Of a DNA stretch of 9,540 nt, positions 1-6,007 are shown in pieces. The notes under the pieces were generated by a model. It was not told where the DNA came from. It saw nothing but the letters and a program-made list of their open reading frames with translations, and ran no database searches. The position numbers and the translations under genes were made by a program. Origin of the DNA: Chloroflexota bacterium (GTDB taxonomy: Bacteria > Chloroflexota > Limnocylindria > Limnocylindrales > CSP1-4); contig JAICUV010000121.1 of NCBI GenBank assembly GCA_025935655.1, positions 1 to 9,540 on the forward strand. Direction: 5' to 3'. Position 1 is the first letter of the stretch. Each line of letters starts with the position of its first letter.

Positions 1-34
1 GACGCGGGCGACTGGGCGCGGGCGAGGCAGGCGC

Positions 35-51
35 GCGGGCGAGGCGCCCGC
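35..51. repeat. Perfect 7-bp inverted repeat (possible hairpin)
   Basis: GCGGGCG (35-41), loop AGG, CGCCCGC (45-51). It would form a very stable stem but has no following T-run, so it is not a classical intrinsic terminator. It could end transcription from a gene to the left, or be chance in sequence this GC-rich. Confidence 0.35.
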
Positions 52-88
52 CCGGCGCCCGGGCGATCCCCACAGCAGGCGACCCCAT

Positions 89-101
89 GCGGCGAAGCCG
101 C
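89..101. repeat. Small hairpin GCGGC-GAA-GCCGC
   Basis: A perfect 5-bp stem closes a GAA loop; the core GCGAAGC is known as an unusually stable mini-hairpin. It lies about 45 bases upstream of the predicted -10 element, so if the lysC transcript is leaderless this hairpin is not part of it. Its role is unknown, and it may be chance. Confidence 0.3.
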
Positions 102-144
102 GATACGCCGAGTGTCCGGGGAGGGCCGCGAGCAGGCGCTCCGC

Positions 145-150
145 TAGAAT
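145..150 (+). promoter_or_regulatory. Probable -10 element (TAGAAT) of a leaderless lysC promoter
   Basis: TAGAAT differs from the sigma-70-type -10 consensus TATAAT at one position and stands out as an A/T-rich island in GC-rich DNA. Its last base is 8 bases before the A of the ATG at 158, so the usual transcription start would fall on or one base before that codon, giving a leaderless mRNA. This arrangement is common in high-GC Actinobacteria and Deinococcus-like bacteria. No convincing -35 hexamer is visible 16-18 bases upstream. This is the only promoter-like element I recognise in the window. Confidence 0.5.
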
Positions 151-157
151 GCGCGCC

Positions 158-1465
158 ATGCCCAACCCGCTCGTCGTCATGAAGTTCGGCGGGTCGTCCG
201 TGGCCGGCGCCGAGCGCATCAAGCGGGTCGCCCGGCGGATCGCGCGCGAGCGCACGAACGGCAGCGACCTCGTCGTCGTCGTGTCGGCGATGGGCGACAC
301 CACGGACGAGCTCCTCGCGCTCGCGGCCGCCATCACCGACGACCCGGACCCGCGCGAGCTGGACGTGCTCCTCGCGACGGGCGAGCACCAGAGCGCCACC
401 CTCGTGTCCATGGCGCTCCAGGCGATGGGTGTCGCCGCGATCAGCCTGACCGGACCGCAGGCCGGCATCACGACCGACGGTCGTTACGGAAAGGCGCGCA
501 TCGCGGGCATCGACCCGCGACGCGTCCGGGCCGAGATCGGCGCCGGCAAGGTCGTCATCGTCGCCGGGTTCCAGGGCATGAGCGTCGCCCCGCTCGAGGC
601 GATGGACAACAGCCCCACGGCCTCGGACGTGCACGCGGCCGAGATGACGACGCTGGGGCGCGGCGGCTCGGACACCACGGCCGTGGCGCTCGCTGCCCAG
701 CTGGGCGCGGACCGCTGCCAGATCTTCACCGACGTCAAGGGCATCTACACCGCCGACCCGCGGATCGCCGACGACGCGCGCCAGCTCCCCGTCATCGGCT
801 ACGAGGAGATGATGGAGCTCGCCAACCAGGGCGCCCAGGTGATGCAGGTCCGGGCCGTCGAGCTCGGCTGGGTCAACGACGTCGTGATCGAGGTCCTCAG
901 CTCGTTCGAGGACGCCCCCGGAACCCTGATCAAGGAGGACCTGCTCGTGGAGCAGCGGAACAAGGTCCGGGGCCTCGCCCACGACCGGAACGTCGCCAAG
1001 ATCACGCTGGTGGGCGTCCCCGACAAGCCCGGTCTCGCGCGCAGCGTCTTCGGCCCGCTCGCCGATGCCGGCATCAACGTGGACATGATCGTCCAGAACG
1101 TCGGCCACGGCGGCTCGACAGACCTGTCGTTCACGATCCCGCGGGTCGAGCTGGCCAAGGCCAAGCGCCTCCTGGAGCCGATGATCCGCGACCTCGGCCT
1201 CGCCGACATCACGACCGACTCGAGCGTCGCGAAGATCTCGATCGTGGGCGCCGGAATCCAGAACGCGCCGGGCTACGCGGCGCGGATGTTCGGCACGCTC
1301 GCCGACGAGGGGATCAACATCGAGATGATCTCCACGTCCGAGATCCGGATCACGACGATCATCGCGGAGGACCGCGTCGAGGACGCCGTCCGCGCCCTCC
1401 ATGCCGCCTTCGAGCTCGAGCAGCCGGAGAGCGAGCCGGCCGGAGCGGCCGCAGCCGCCGGCTGA
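158..1465 (+). CDS. lysC: Aspartate kinase, lysine/threonine-sensitive type with two ACT domains
   Basis: This enzyme phosphorylates L-aspartate with ATP to aspartyl-4-phosphate, the entry step to lysine, threonine, methionine and diaminopimelate; it is cytosolic. The 435-residue product opens with the kinase signature K-F-G-G-S-S (residues 9-14). It then has S-A-M-G-x-T-T-D, the T-G-E substrate motif, G-G-S-D-T-T and F-T-D-V-K-G-I-Y-T-A-D-P. Two C-terminal ACT domains follow, the first near V-A-K-I-T-L-V-G and the second ending in M-I-S-T-S-E-I-R. The conserved Q-N-V...S-T-D effector loop is present, so end-product feedback inhibition is likely. An ATG at 149 would add three residues, but it overlaps the TAGAAT element; I prefer 158 as a leaderless start. 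The gene carries an internal ribosome site for a separate beta chain. The birA start lies 4 bases after its stop. Confidence 0.96.
   Translation: MPNPLVVMKFGGSSVAGAERIKRVARRIARERTNGSDLVVVVSAMGDTTDELLALAAAITDDPDPRELDVLLATGEHQSATLVSMALQAMGVAAISLTGPQAGITTDGRYGKARIAGIDPRRVRAEIGAGKVVIVAGFQGMSVAPLEAMDNSPTASDVHAAEMTTLGRGGSDTTAVALAAQLGADRCQIFTDVKGIYTADPRIADDARQLPVIGYEEMMELANQGAQVMQVRAVELGWVNDVVIEVLSSFEDAPGTLIKEDLLVEQRNKVRGLAHDRNVAKITLVGVPDKPGLARSVFGPLADAGINVDMIVQNVGHGGSTDLSFTIPRVELAKAKRLLEPMIRDLGLADITTDSSVAKISIVGAGIQNAPGYAARMFGTLADEGINIEMISTSEIRITTIIAEDRVEDAVRALHAAFELEQPESEPAGAAAAAG
932..949 (+). promoter_or_regulatory. Internal ribosome binding site and GTG start for the aspartate kinase beta chain
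   Basis: Inside lysC, AAGGAGG (932-938), a full match to the anti-Shine-Dalgarno complement, lies 8 bases before an in-frame GTG (947-949). Starting there would give a 172-residue protein consisting of the two ACT domains. Corynebacterium glutamicum and Bacillus aspartokinases are known to make such a beta subunit from an internal start, forming alpha2beta2 enzymes. From memory, the C. glutamicum beta chain is also about 172 residues and starts at the equivalent valine in an E-D-x-x-V-E context. The SD and start are seen directly; production of the beta chain is inferred by homology. Confidence 0.65.
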
Positions 1466-1469
1466 CGCG

Positions 1470-2342
1470 GTGATCGTGACCCCCGGCACCAACCCTGCCT
1501 TCGCGCGCGTCGAGCGGTTCGACCGCGTCGGCTCCACGAACGACGTCGTCCGCGACTGGCTCGCGACCGGCGAGCGGGAGATCTGCGTCGCGGTCGCCGG
1601 CGAGCAGACCGCGGGGCGGGGCCGCAACGGCCGGACCTGGACCGCGCCGCCGGGCGCCGCCCTGCTGCAGTCGCTGGGGTTCCGGCCCACCTGGATCGCC
1701 CCCGACCGGGCGTGGCGGATCCCGGCCACCCTCGCGCTCGCCATGGCCGACGCGGCGGAGGACGTCGCCGGGCTGCCCGTCGGTGCGGTGCGCCTCAAGT
1801 GGCCGAACGACCTCGTGGTCGAGGTGGCCGGCCCGCTCGCCCTGCTCATCGGGGAGCAGACGCCCGCGGAGGCGTCCGCCCGCCTCGCCGCACCCGTCGC
1901 GCTGCGCAAGCTCGCCGGCGTCCTGGGGGAGACCCAGGGGCTCGGGACGGACGATCCGCGGATGGTCGTCGGGATCGGCATCAACGCCGACTGGTCCGCG
2001 CGCGACTTCCCGCCCGAGCTCGCCGACTCCATGACCAGCCTGCGCGAGGCCTCCGGAGGCCGGCCGATCGACGGGGACACGCTGCTCGACGCGTTCCTCG
2101 AGCGCGTCGACGTCCGGATCGAGGCGCTCCGCGCGGGCGTCTTCGACGTCGCAGGCTGGACGGAGCGGCAGGCCACGACGGGCCGGAGCGTGACCCTCGA
2201 TGCCGACGACGCCCCGCTCCACGTCCTCGGCGTCGACACCGGCACCGGCGCGCTCGTCGTGGCGGACGACGCCTCACCGCGCGGCGAGCGGCAGGTCCAC
2301 GCGGGCGAGGTCACCCGCGTGCGGCTCGCGGCGGGGGTGTAA
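1470..2342 (+). CDS. birA: Biotin--[acetyl-CoA-carboxylase] ligase, without a DNA-binding domain
   Basis: BirA activates biotin with ATP to biotinyl-AMP and transfers it to the lysine of biotin-dependent carboxylase carrier domains. The 290-residue product shows S-T-N-D near its start, the nucleotide/biotin loop G-R-G-R-N-G-R (49-55), K-W-P-N-D (lysine 110), K-L-A-G-V-L-G-E (from 147), V-G-I-G-I-N and an SH3-like C-terminal domain. There is no N-terminal helix-turn-helix, so it is a monofunctional ligase, not a repressor. About 26 extra residues separate K-W-P-N-D-L from K-L-A-G compared with E. coli. An in-frame ATG at 1401 would overlap lysC by 65 bases and add a Ser/Arg/Pro-rich stretch that looks like a frame shadow. 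GTG 1470, 4 bases after the lysC stop, is preferred; GTG 1476 is also possible. Neither has a clear SD, which suggests coupling to lysC translation. Confidence 0.92.
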   Translation: MIVTPGTNPAFARVERFDRVGSTNDVVRDWLATGEREICVAVAGEQTAGRGRNGRTWTAPPGAALLQSLGFRPTWIAPDRAWRIPATLALAMADAAEDVAGLPVGAVRLKWPNDLVVEVAGPLALLIGEQTPAEASARLAAPVALRKLAGVLGETQGLGTDDPRMVVGIGINADWSARDFPPELADSMTSLREASGGRPIDGDTLLDAFLERVDVRIEALRAGVFDVAGWTERQATTGRSVTLDADDAPLHVLGVDTGTGALVVADDASPRGERQVHAGEVTRVRLAAGV

Positions 2343-2346
2343 CGCG

Positions 2347-3012
2347 ATGGCCGGTCCGGTGTTTGGAAGGCGGGAGCGCACGACCGAGGCGTCGGTCGTC
2401 GTGCTCGATCGCGACCGGGCGCTCGTGGAGGAGGCGCGGCGCGACCCCGCCAGGTTCGACGCCCTGTATCGGAAGTACCTCGCCCAGGTGTATGCGTACG
2501 CGCTCTACGAGCTCGGGGACCACCACGCCGCGGAGGACGCGACGGAGCGCGTCTTCCTCCGTGCCCTCGCCGCGCTGCCGAGGTTCCGCGAGCTCGCCCG
2601 GTCGGAGGACGGCCCGGAGGCGAGCACGTTCCGCGTCTGGCTGTTCCGGATCGCTCGCAACGTCGTCGCGAACGAGCGCCGCGCGCGGCGCCGGCGGCCG
2701 ACCGCGTCGCTCGAAGCGGCGCTCGGCGCCGCGATGGCGATCCCCGATGCCGTCGACCTCGAGGCGGATGCCGTGACCCGCGACGAGGCGGGCGAAGCCC
2801 TGCGCGCCGTCCGCGCGCTCCCGGACGACCGTCGCCGGGCGCTGACGCTGCGCTTCGTCGACGAGATGAGCACCGCCGAGATCGCGGGCATCCTCGGCCG
2901 GTCCGAGGGCGCCGTCCGCGTCCTCATCCACCGGGCGCTGGGCGCGGTCGCGCGTGACCTGGGCCATGACCGCGCGGACCGTCGCGACAGGTCCCGGGAC
3001 GCCGCCCGGTGA
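2347..3012 (+). CDS. ECF-like RNA polymerase sigma factor (sigma-70 family)
   Basis: The 221-residue protein has the two-domain layout of ECF sigma factors. A sigma-2 region spans about residues 37-80 (F-D-A-L-Y-R-K-Y...A-E-D-A-T-E-R-V-F-L-R-A-L), and a W-L-F-R-I-A-R-N segment starts at residue 98. After an arginine-rich and acidic linker comes a sigma-4 helix-turn-helix at about 158-206 (L-P-D-D-R-R-R-A-L-T-L-R-F, then M-S-T-A-E-I-A-G-I-L-G-R-S-E-G-A-V-R). ATG 2347 lies 4 bases after the birA stop; an upstream in-frame start at 2200 would overlap birA by 143 bases and is unlikely. The gene shares a GTGA overlap with the membrane protein downstream, the usual layout for a sigma factor and its controller. 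The regulon is unknown; being co-transcribed with acc genes hints at lipid or envelope control (inference). Confidence 0.87.
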   Translation: MAGPVFGRRERTTEASVVVLDRDRALVEEARRDPARFDALYRKYLAQVYAYALYELGDHHAAEDATERVFLRALAALPRFRELARSEDGPEASTFRVWLFRIARNVVANERRARRRRPTASLEAALGAAMAIPDAVDLEADAVTRDEAGEALRAVRALPDDRRRALTLRFVDEMSTAEIAGILGRSEGAVRVLIHRALGAVARDLGHDRADRRDRSRDAAR

Positions 3013-3578
3013 CGGGCGAGCAGGAGGTCGACGCGCTCGTCGCGGACCGCTACCTGGACGCGCTGCTCGCGGCCGTGGACCGGCACGCGGACGACGCCCC
3101 GTCCGACGCTTCGCTCGACCCCGACGTCCGCGAGGCGGCCCGCGTCCTGCGGGCATCGCTCGTGCGGGTCCATCCCTCCTTCCGGTTCGAGGAGCGGCTG
3201 GCGGGCCGGCTCGCGGATCTCGCCGCGGCCCAGGCGCGGCCCGCCCTCGCGGCGTCCGGCGCGGGCGCGGGCACCGTGGTCCCGTTCCCCGGCACCGCCG
3301 CCTCTGTCCTGGACGCGGACCCGCTCCTCGATGCGATCCTCCGCGGCGAGCTGGACCCGACGGACGCCGACGCCGTGGACAGCGCGACGGACGCGGTGCG
3401 CGGCCCCGACCGGCGCCCGCTCATCGTCGGCGGTGCGATCACGTCCGCGGCCATCTCGCTGGTGGGGGTGGCGTACGTCGCCTGGCGGGCATCCCGCCCC
3501 GCACCGGAGCGCTCGAACCGGGCGATGGCGCGGGCGCGCCGCGCCGCCCGGGCGCGCCGGGCCGCGGGAGTCGCCTGA
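3009..3578 (+). CDS. Uncharacterised single-span membrane protein, candidate anti-sigma factor
   Basis: I do not recognise a family. The 189-residue product starts at GTG 3009, overlapping the sigma-factor stop by four bases (GTGA), so the two are probably translated together. Residues 1-137 are Asp/Ala-rich, with a helical stretch around H-P-S-F-R-F-E-E-R-L. One hydrophobic span follows at about 138-159 (L-I-V-G-G-A-I...Y-V-A-W), then a 30-residue tail with 10 arginines and one acidic residue. There are no cysteines, so it is not a zinc-binding (ZAS) anti-sigma factor. Position next to an ECF-like sigma and a membrane span suggest an anti-sigma role, which is inference. The basic tail argues for a cytoplasmic C-terminus, which conflicts with a cytoplasmic N-terminal sigma-binding domain. 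Confidence 0.7.
   Translation: MTGEQEVDALVADRYLDALLAAVDRHADDAPSDASLDPDVREAARVLRASLVRVHPSFRFEERLAGRLADLAAAQARPALAASGAGAGTVVPFPGTAASVLDADPLLDAILRGELDPTDADAVDSATDAVRGPDRRPLIVGGAITSAAISLVGVAYVAWRASRPAPERSNRAMARARRAARARRAAGVA
3566..3570 (+). promoter_or_regulatory. Shine-Dalgarno site (GGGAG) that fixes the accD start
   Basis: GGGAG lies 7 bases before ATG 3578, inside the end of the membrane-protein gene. It supports 3578 over the far-upstream in-frame starts, which would prefix an Arg/Gly/Pro-rich shadow sequence, and over ATG 3584. Confidence 0.55.
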
Positions 3579-4423
3579 TGCCGATGAAGTTCCCGACCTT
3601 CCGCTCGCGGCAGGCCGGCACCGCCGAGAAGATGTGGACCCGCTGTCCCTCGTGCGAGGAGCAGCTGTTCAACAAGCAGCTGGAGAAGGCGATGTTCGTG
3701 TGCCCGACCTGCGGGCACCATTTCCGCCTCTCCGCGCCGGTCCGTCTCGGCCAGCTCATCGACGAGGGCTCCTGGGAGGAGCATGACCCGGGCCTCGTGT
3801 CGGTGGACCCGCTGGGCTTCGTGGACCAGAAGGCGTACCCGGACCGGGTGGCCGCCGCCCAGCTCGCGACCGGGCTCCGGGACGCCGCGATCTGGGGCAC
3901 CGCCCGCATCGAGGGCCAGCCGCTCGCGATCGTCGTCATGGACTTCGCGTTCATGGGCGGCTCGATGGGCGCGGTCGTGGGGGAGAAGGTAGCCCGGGCC
4001 GCGGAGTCGGCCCTCGCGGAGCGACTGCCGCTCGTCATCGTCTCCGCCTCCGGGGGCGCGCGGATGCAGGAGGGCACGTTCGCGCTGATGCAGCTGGCGA
4101 AGACGATGGGCGCGCTCGAGCGCCTGCGCGAGGCCCGCGTCCCGTACATCTCGATCATGTCCGACCCCACCACCGGTGGCACGTTCGCGAGCTATGCCGC
4201 GATGGGCGACGTCAACCTCGCCGAGCCCAACGCCCTCATCGGGTTCGCCGGCGCTCGCGTCGGCGCCGGCACCATCGGCCAGGAGCTCCCGCCCGGCTTC
4301 CAGCGCGCGGAGTTCCTGTTCCACCACGGGTTCGTCGACCGCGTCGTGGCACGCCCGGACCTCCGTCGCGAGGTCGCCCAGCTCCTCCGCTTCCTCGTGC
4401 CGCCGGAGCCCGTCCATGGTTGA
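3578..4423 (+). CDS. accD: Acetyl-CoA carboxylase carboxyltransferase subunit beta
   Basis: AccD pairs with AccA to move the carboxyl group from carboxybiotin to acetyl-CoA, making malonyl-CoA for fatty-acid synthesis. The 281-residue protein begins with the four-cysteine zinc ribbon typical of the bacterial beta subunit (C23-x2-C26, C42-x2-C45). The crotonase-like core follows, with S-A-S-G-G-A-R-M-Q-E (from 156), D-P-T-T-G-G (from 196), L-A-E-P-N-A-L-I-G-F-A-G and L-P-P-G-F-Q-R-A-E-F. It is slightly shorter than the E. coli protein (about 304) but complete in motifs. The start codon overlaps the preceding stop (TGATG), and the end overlaps accA by 8 bases, so beta and alpha are probably made in equal amounts by coupled translation. 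Confidence 0.97.
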   Translation: MPMKFPTFRSRQAGTAEKMWTRCPSCEEQLFNKQLEKAMFVCPTCGHHFRLSAPVRLGQLIDEGSWEEHDPGLVSVDPLGFVDQKAYPDRVAAAQLATGLRDAAIWGTARIEGQPLAIVVMDFAFMGGSMGAVVGEKVARAAESALAERLPLVIVSASGGARMQEGTFALMQLAKTMGALERLREARVPYISIMSDPTTGGTFASYAAMGDVNLAEPNALIGFAGARVGAGTIGQELPPGFQRAEFLFHHGFVDRVVARPDLRREVAQLLRFLVPPEPVHG

Positions 4424-5435
4424 CCGCATCCGCAACCGGGGCCGCGACGGCGAGGCGCCGGTGGACCCGGCGCCCGAGCCGCCGGCCGACCCCAAGGCCG
4501 CCAACTGGGCCCGCGTCCAGCTCGCGCGCAACCTGCGCCGACCGCGCACCCTCGAGTTCCTGGGCGTCATCGCCGACGAGTTCATCGAGCTCCACGGCGA
4601 CCGCGTGTTCGGCGACGACGAGGCGATCGTGGCCGGCTTCGCGAAGATCGGCACCCACCGCGTCGCGGTCGTCGGCCAGCAGAAGGGCGCGGACACGGAG
4701 GAGAATCTCCGCCGTAGCTTCGGCATGCCGCACCCCGAGGGCTACCGCAAGGCGATGCGGATCATGGAGCTCGCCGAGCGGAGCGGCCTCCCGGTCGTCA
4801 CCTTCGTGGACGTCCCGGGCGCGCACCCCGGTCCCGAGAGCGAGGAGCGCGGCATCGCGGAGGCGATCGCGCGCAGCGTGGGCCTGATGACGCGGCTGCG
4901 CACCCCGATCGTCACGATCATCACCGGCGAGGGCGGCTCGGGCGGGGCGCTGGCCATCGCGGTCGGCGACGTCGTCCTGGCGCTCGAGAACGCCGTGTAC
5001 TCGGTCATCTCGCCGGAGGGCTGCGCGAGCATCCTGTGGCGCACCGCCGACGAGGCGCCCACCGCGGCGCTCGCGATGAAGATGAGCGTGCTCGACCAGC
5101 AGGCGCTGGGGGTCGTCGACGAGGTCATCCCGGAGCCGGCCGAGGGCGCGCACACGGACCACGAGGAGACGGGCCGCCGCCTGAAGGCCGTCCTCGTGCG
5201 GGAGCTGGACCGGCTGACGGCCATCCCGCTCGACGAACTGGTCGAGGATCGCTATCGCCGGTACCGTTCGCTCGGCGCGTACGCCGAGCTCGCGGGTCCG
5301 GCGCCCACGCAACCCGTCCCGCCCCGTCCGGGCCTGGCGGACCGCCTGCGCGGTCTGCTCGAGGCCGGCCAGCGGGCGATCCCCGCACCGCCCGCCGGGC
5401 GGCGCGACGAGCCACCAGCCCGCGAGGACGTCTAG
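4416..5435 (+). CDS. accA: Acetyl-CoA carboxylase carboxyltransferase subunit alpha
   Basis: AccA forms the carboxyltransferase with AccD and contributes to the carboxybiotin pocket. Among its 339 residues are Q-Q-K-G, F-G-M-P-H-P-E-G-Y-R-K-A-M-R, P-G-A-H-P-G (134-139), the oxyanion-type glycine loop G-E-G-G-S-G-G-A-L-A (from 171) and S-P-E-G-C-A-S-I-L-W (199-208), all collinear with E. coli AccA. Two differences stand out. The N-terminal helical arm before the core is shortened and replaced by a Pro/Asp/Glu-rich segment (about residues 12-27). A 46-residue Pro/Ala/Arg-rich tail (294-339) follows the core, containing one possible amphipathic helix. GGAG at 4405-4408 lies 7 bases before the ATG, supporting this start inside the end of accD. 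Confidence 0.97.
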   Translation: MVDRIRNRGRDGEAPVDPAPEPPADPKAANWARVQLARNLRRPRTLEFLGVIADEFIELHGDRVFGDDEAIVAGFAKIGTHRVAVVGQQKGADTEENLRRSFGMPHPEGYRKAMRIMELAERSGLPVVTFVDVPGAHPGPESEERGIAEAIARSVGLMTRLRTPIVTIITGEGGSGGALAIAVGDVVLALENAVYSVISPEGCASILWRTADEAPTAALAMKMSVLDQQALGVVDEVIPEPAEGAHTDHEETGRRLKAVLVRELDRLTAIPLDELVEDRYRRYRSLGAYAELAGPAPTQPVPPRPGLADRLRGLLEAGQRAIPAPPAGRRDEPPAREDV

Positions 5436-5438
5436 CCA

Positions 5439-6005
5439 ATGCCCGAGCCCCAGCAACCCGGCGACAGGACGCCTGCCCAACGGCAGGCCGACCACGCGAG
5501 CCTCGCGCAGCTCTCGGAGACGCTCGTGCCCGCCATCGTCGCCAAGCTCACGGGGAGCGGGCTCGGCGAGGTCGAGGTCCGCGAGGGCGACTGGCGGATC
5601 CGCGTCAGGCGCCCGCTCGGCGGCGCGGCCTCCGCTCACGCCCGCCGCACCGAGCGACCGCGCCTCGGCACCCAGGCCGCGCACGCGGAGCCGCGCCCGT
5701 CCAAGGCGCCGCCGCTCGTGGAGCCGGCCGATCCCGATCGCGCCGTCGCGACCTCGCCCGCGGTGGGCGTGTTCCGCCCGGGCGTCTCGCTCGGGACCGC
5801 GGTCCACGCGGGTGACCGGATCGCCACGATCGACCTGCTGGGCATCGCGCAGGACGTCACCTCGCCCATCGACGGGACGCTCGTGGAGCTGTTCGTCCAG
5901 GCCGGCGAGGCCGTCGAGTACGGCGAGGAGATCGGGGCCATCGAGGCGGAGGCGCCGACGGCCCCCGCCGACGAGCCGCCGGCCGCCGCGACGGGGGAGG
6001 GCTGA
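5439..6005 (+). CDS. accB: BCCP-like protein lacking the biotin-accepting lysine
   Basis: Position between accA and accC, length (188 residues) and domain order match the biotin carboxyl carrier protein. An N-terminal helix/strand module (L-A-Q-L-S-E-T-L-V...V-E-V-R-E-G-D-W-R-I-R-V-R) is followed by an Ala/Pro/Arg-rich linker and a C-terminal biotinyl-type domain (about 112-172). That domain has S-P-A-V-G-V-F, A-G-D-R-I, S-P-I-D-G-T-L-V and G-E-A-V-E-Y-G-E-E-I. The normal E-A-M-K-M motif reads D-L-L-G-I (132-136), with glycine 135 at the lysine site. No lysine exists anywhere after about residue 90, so normal biotinylation is impossible. The flanks stay in frame, so a simple frameshift does not explain it. 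Concept match: plant BADC proteins. The gene name is positional, not functional. ATG 5439 has GAGGA 10 bases upstream. Confidence 0.88.
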   Translation: MPEPQQPGDRTPAQRQADHASLAQLSETLVPAIVAKLTGSGLGEVEVREGDWRIRVRRPLGGAASAHARRTERPRLGTQAAHAEPRPSKAPPLVEPADPDRAVATSPAVGVFRPGVSLGTAVHAGDRIATIDLLGIAQDVTSPIDGTLVELFVQAGEAVEYGEEIGAIEAEAPTAPADEPPAAATGEG

Positions 6006-6007
6006 GC

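Larger units (their letters stand above)
1..148. other. GC-rich non-coding leader upstream of lysC
   Basis: I see no supportable gene here. Several frames stay open, but only because stop codons are rare at this GC content, and the translations are Arg/Ala/Gly/Pro-rich with no recognisable motif. The stretch holds two short perfect inverted repeats (35-51 and 89-101), an 8-bp palindrome GCCCGGGC (57-64), and the TAGAAT element described separately. The end of an upstream gene cannot be excluded, because the frame starting at base 1 runs open to the TAG at 145-147. Confidence 0.5.

Noticed and set aside
35..101. Upstream hairpins as an intrinsic terminator or a riboswitch for lysC
   Set aside because: No T-run follows either stem, no lysine-riboswitch-like conserved core is visible, and the predicted transcript start lies downstream of both.
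1401..1469. Extended birA N-terminus starting at ATG 1401
   Set aside because: It would overlap the lysC ACT domain by 65 bases and add a Ser/Arg/Pro-rich stretch unlike any ligase; GTG 1470 fits the gene spacing better.
2048..2061. Perfect 14-bp palindrome GGCCTCCGGAGGCC
   Set aside because: It lies inside birA and reads as ordinary codons; I saw no second copy, and palindromes of this kind are not rare in GC-rich coding DNA.
3050..5807. Two further long minus-strand frames (3050-4726 and 4236-5807)
   Set aside because: Both are antisense to accD and accA with no recognisable motifs; same GC-bias effect.
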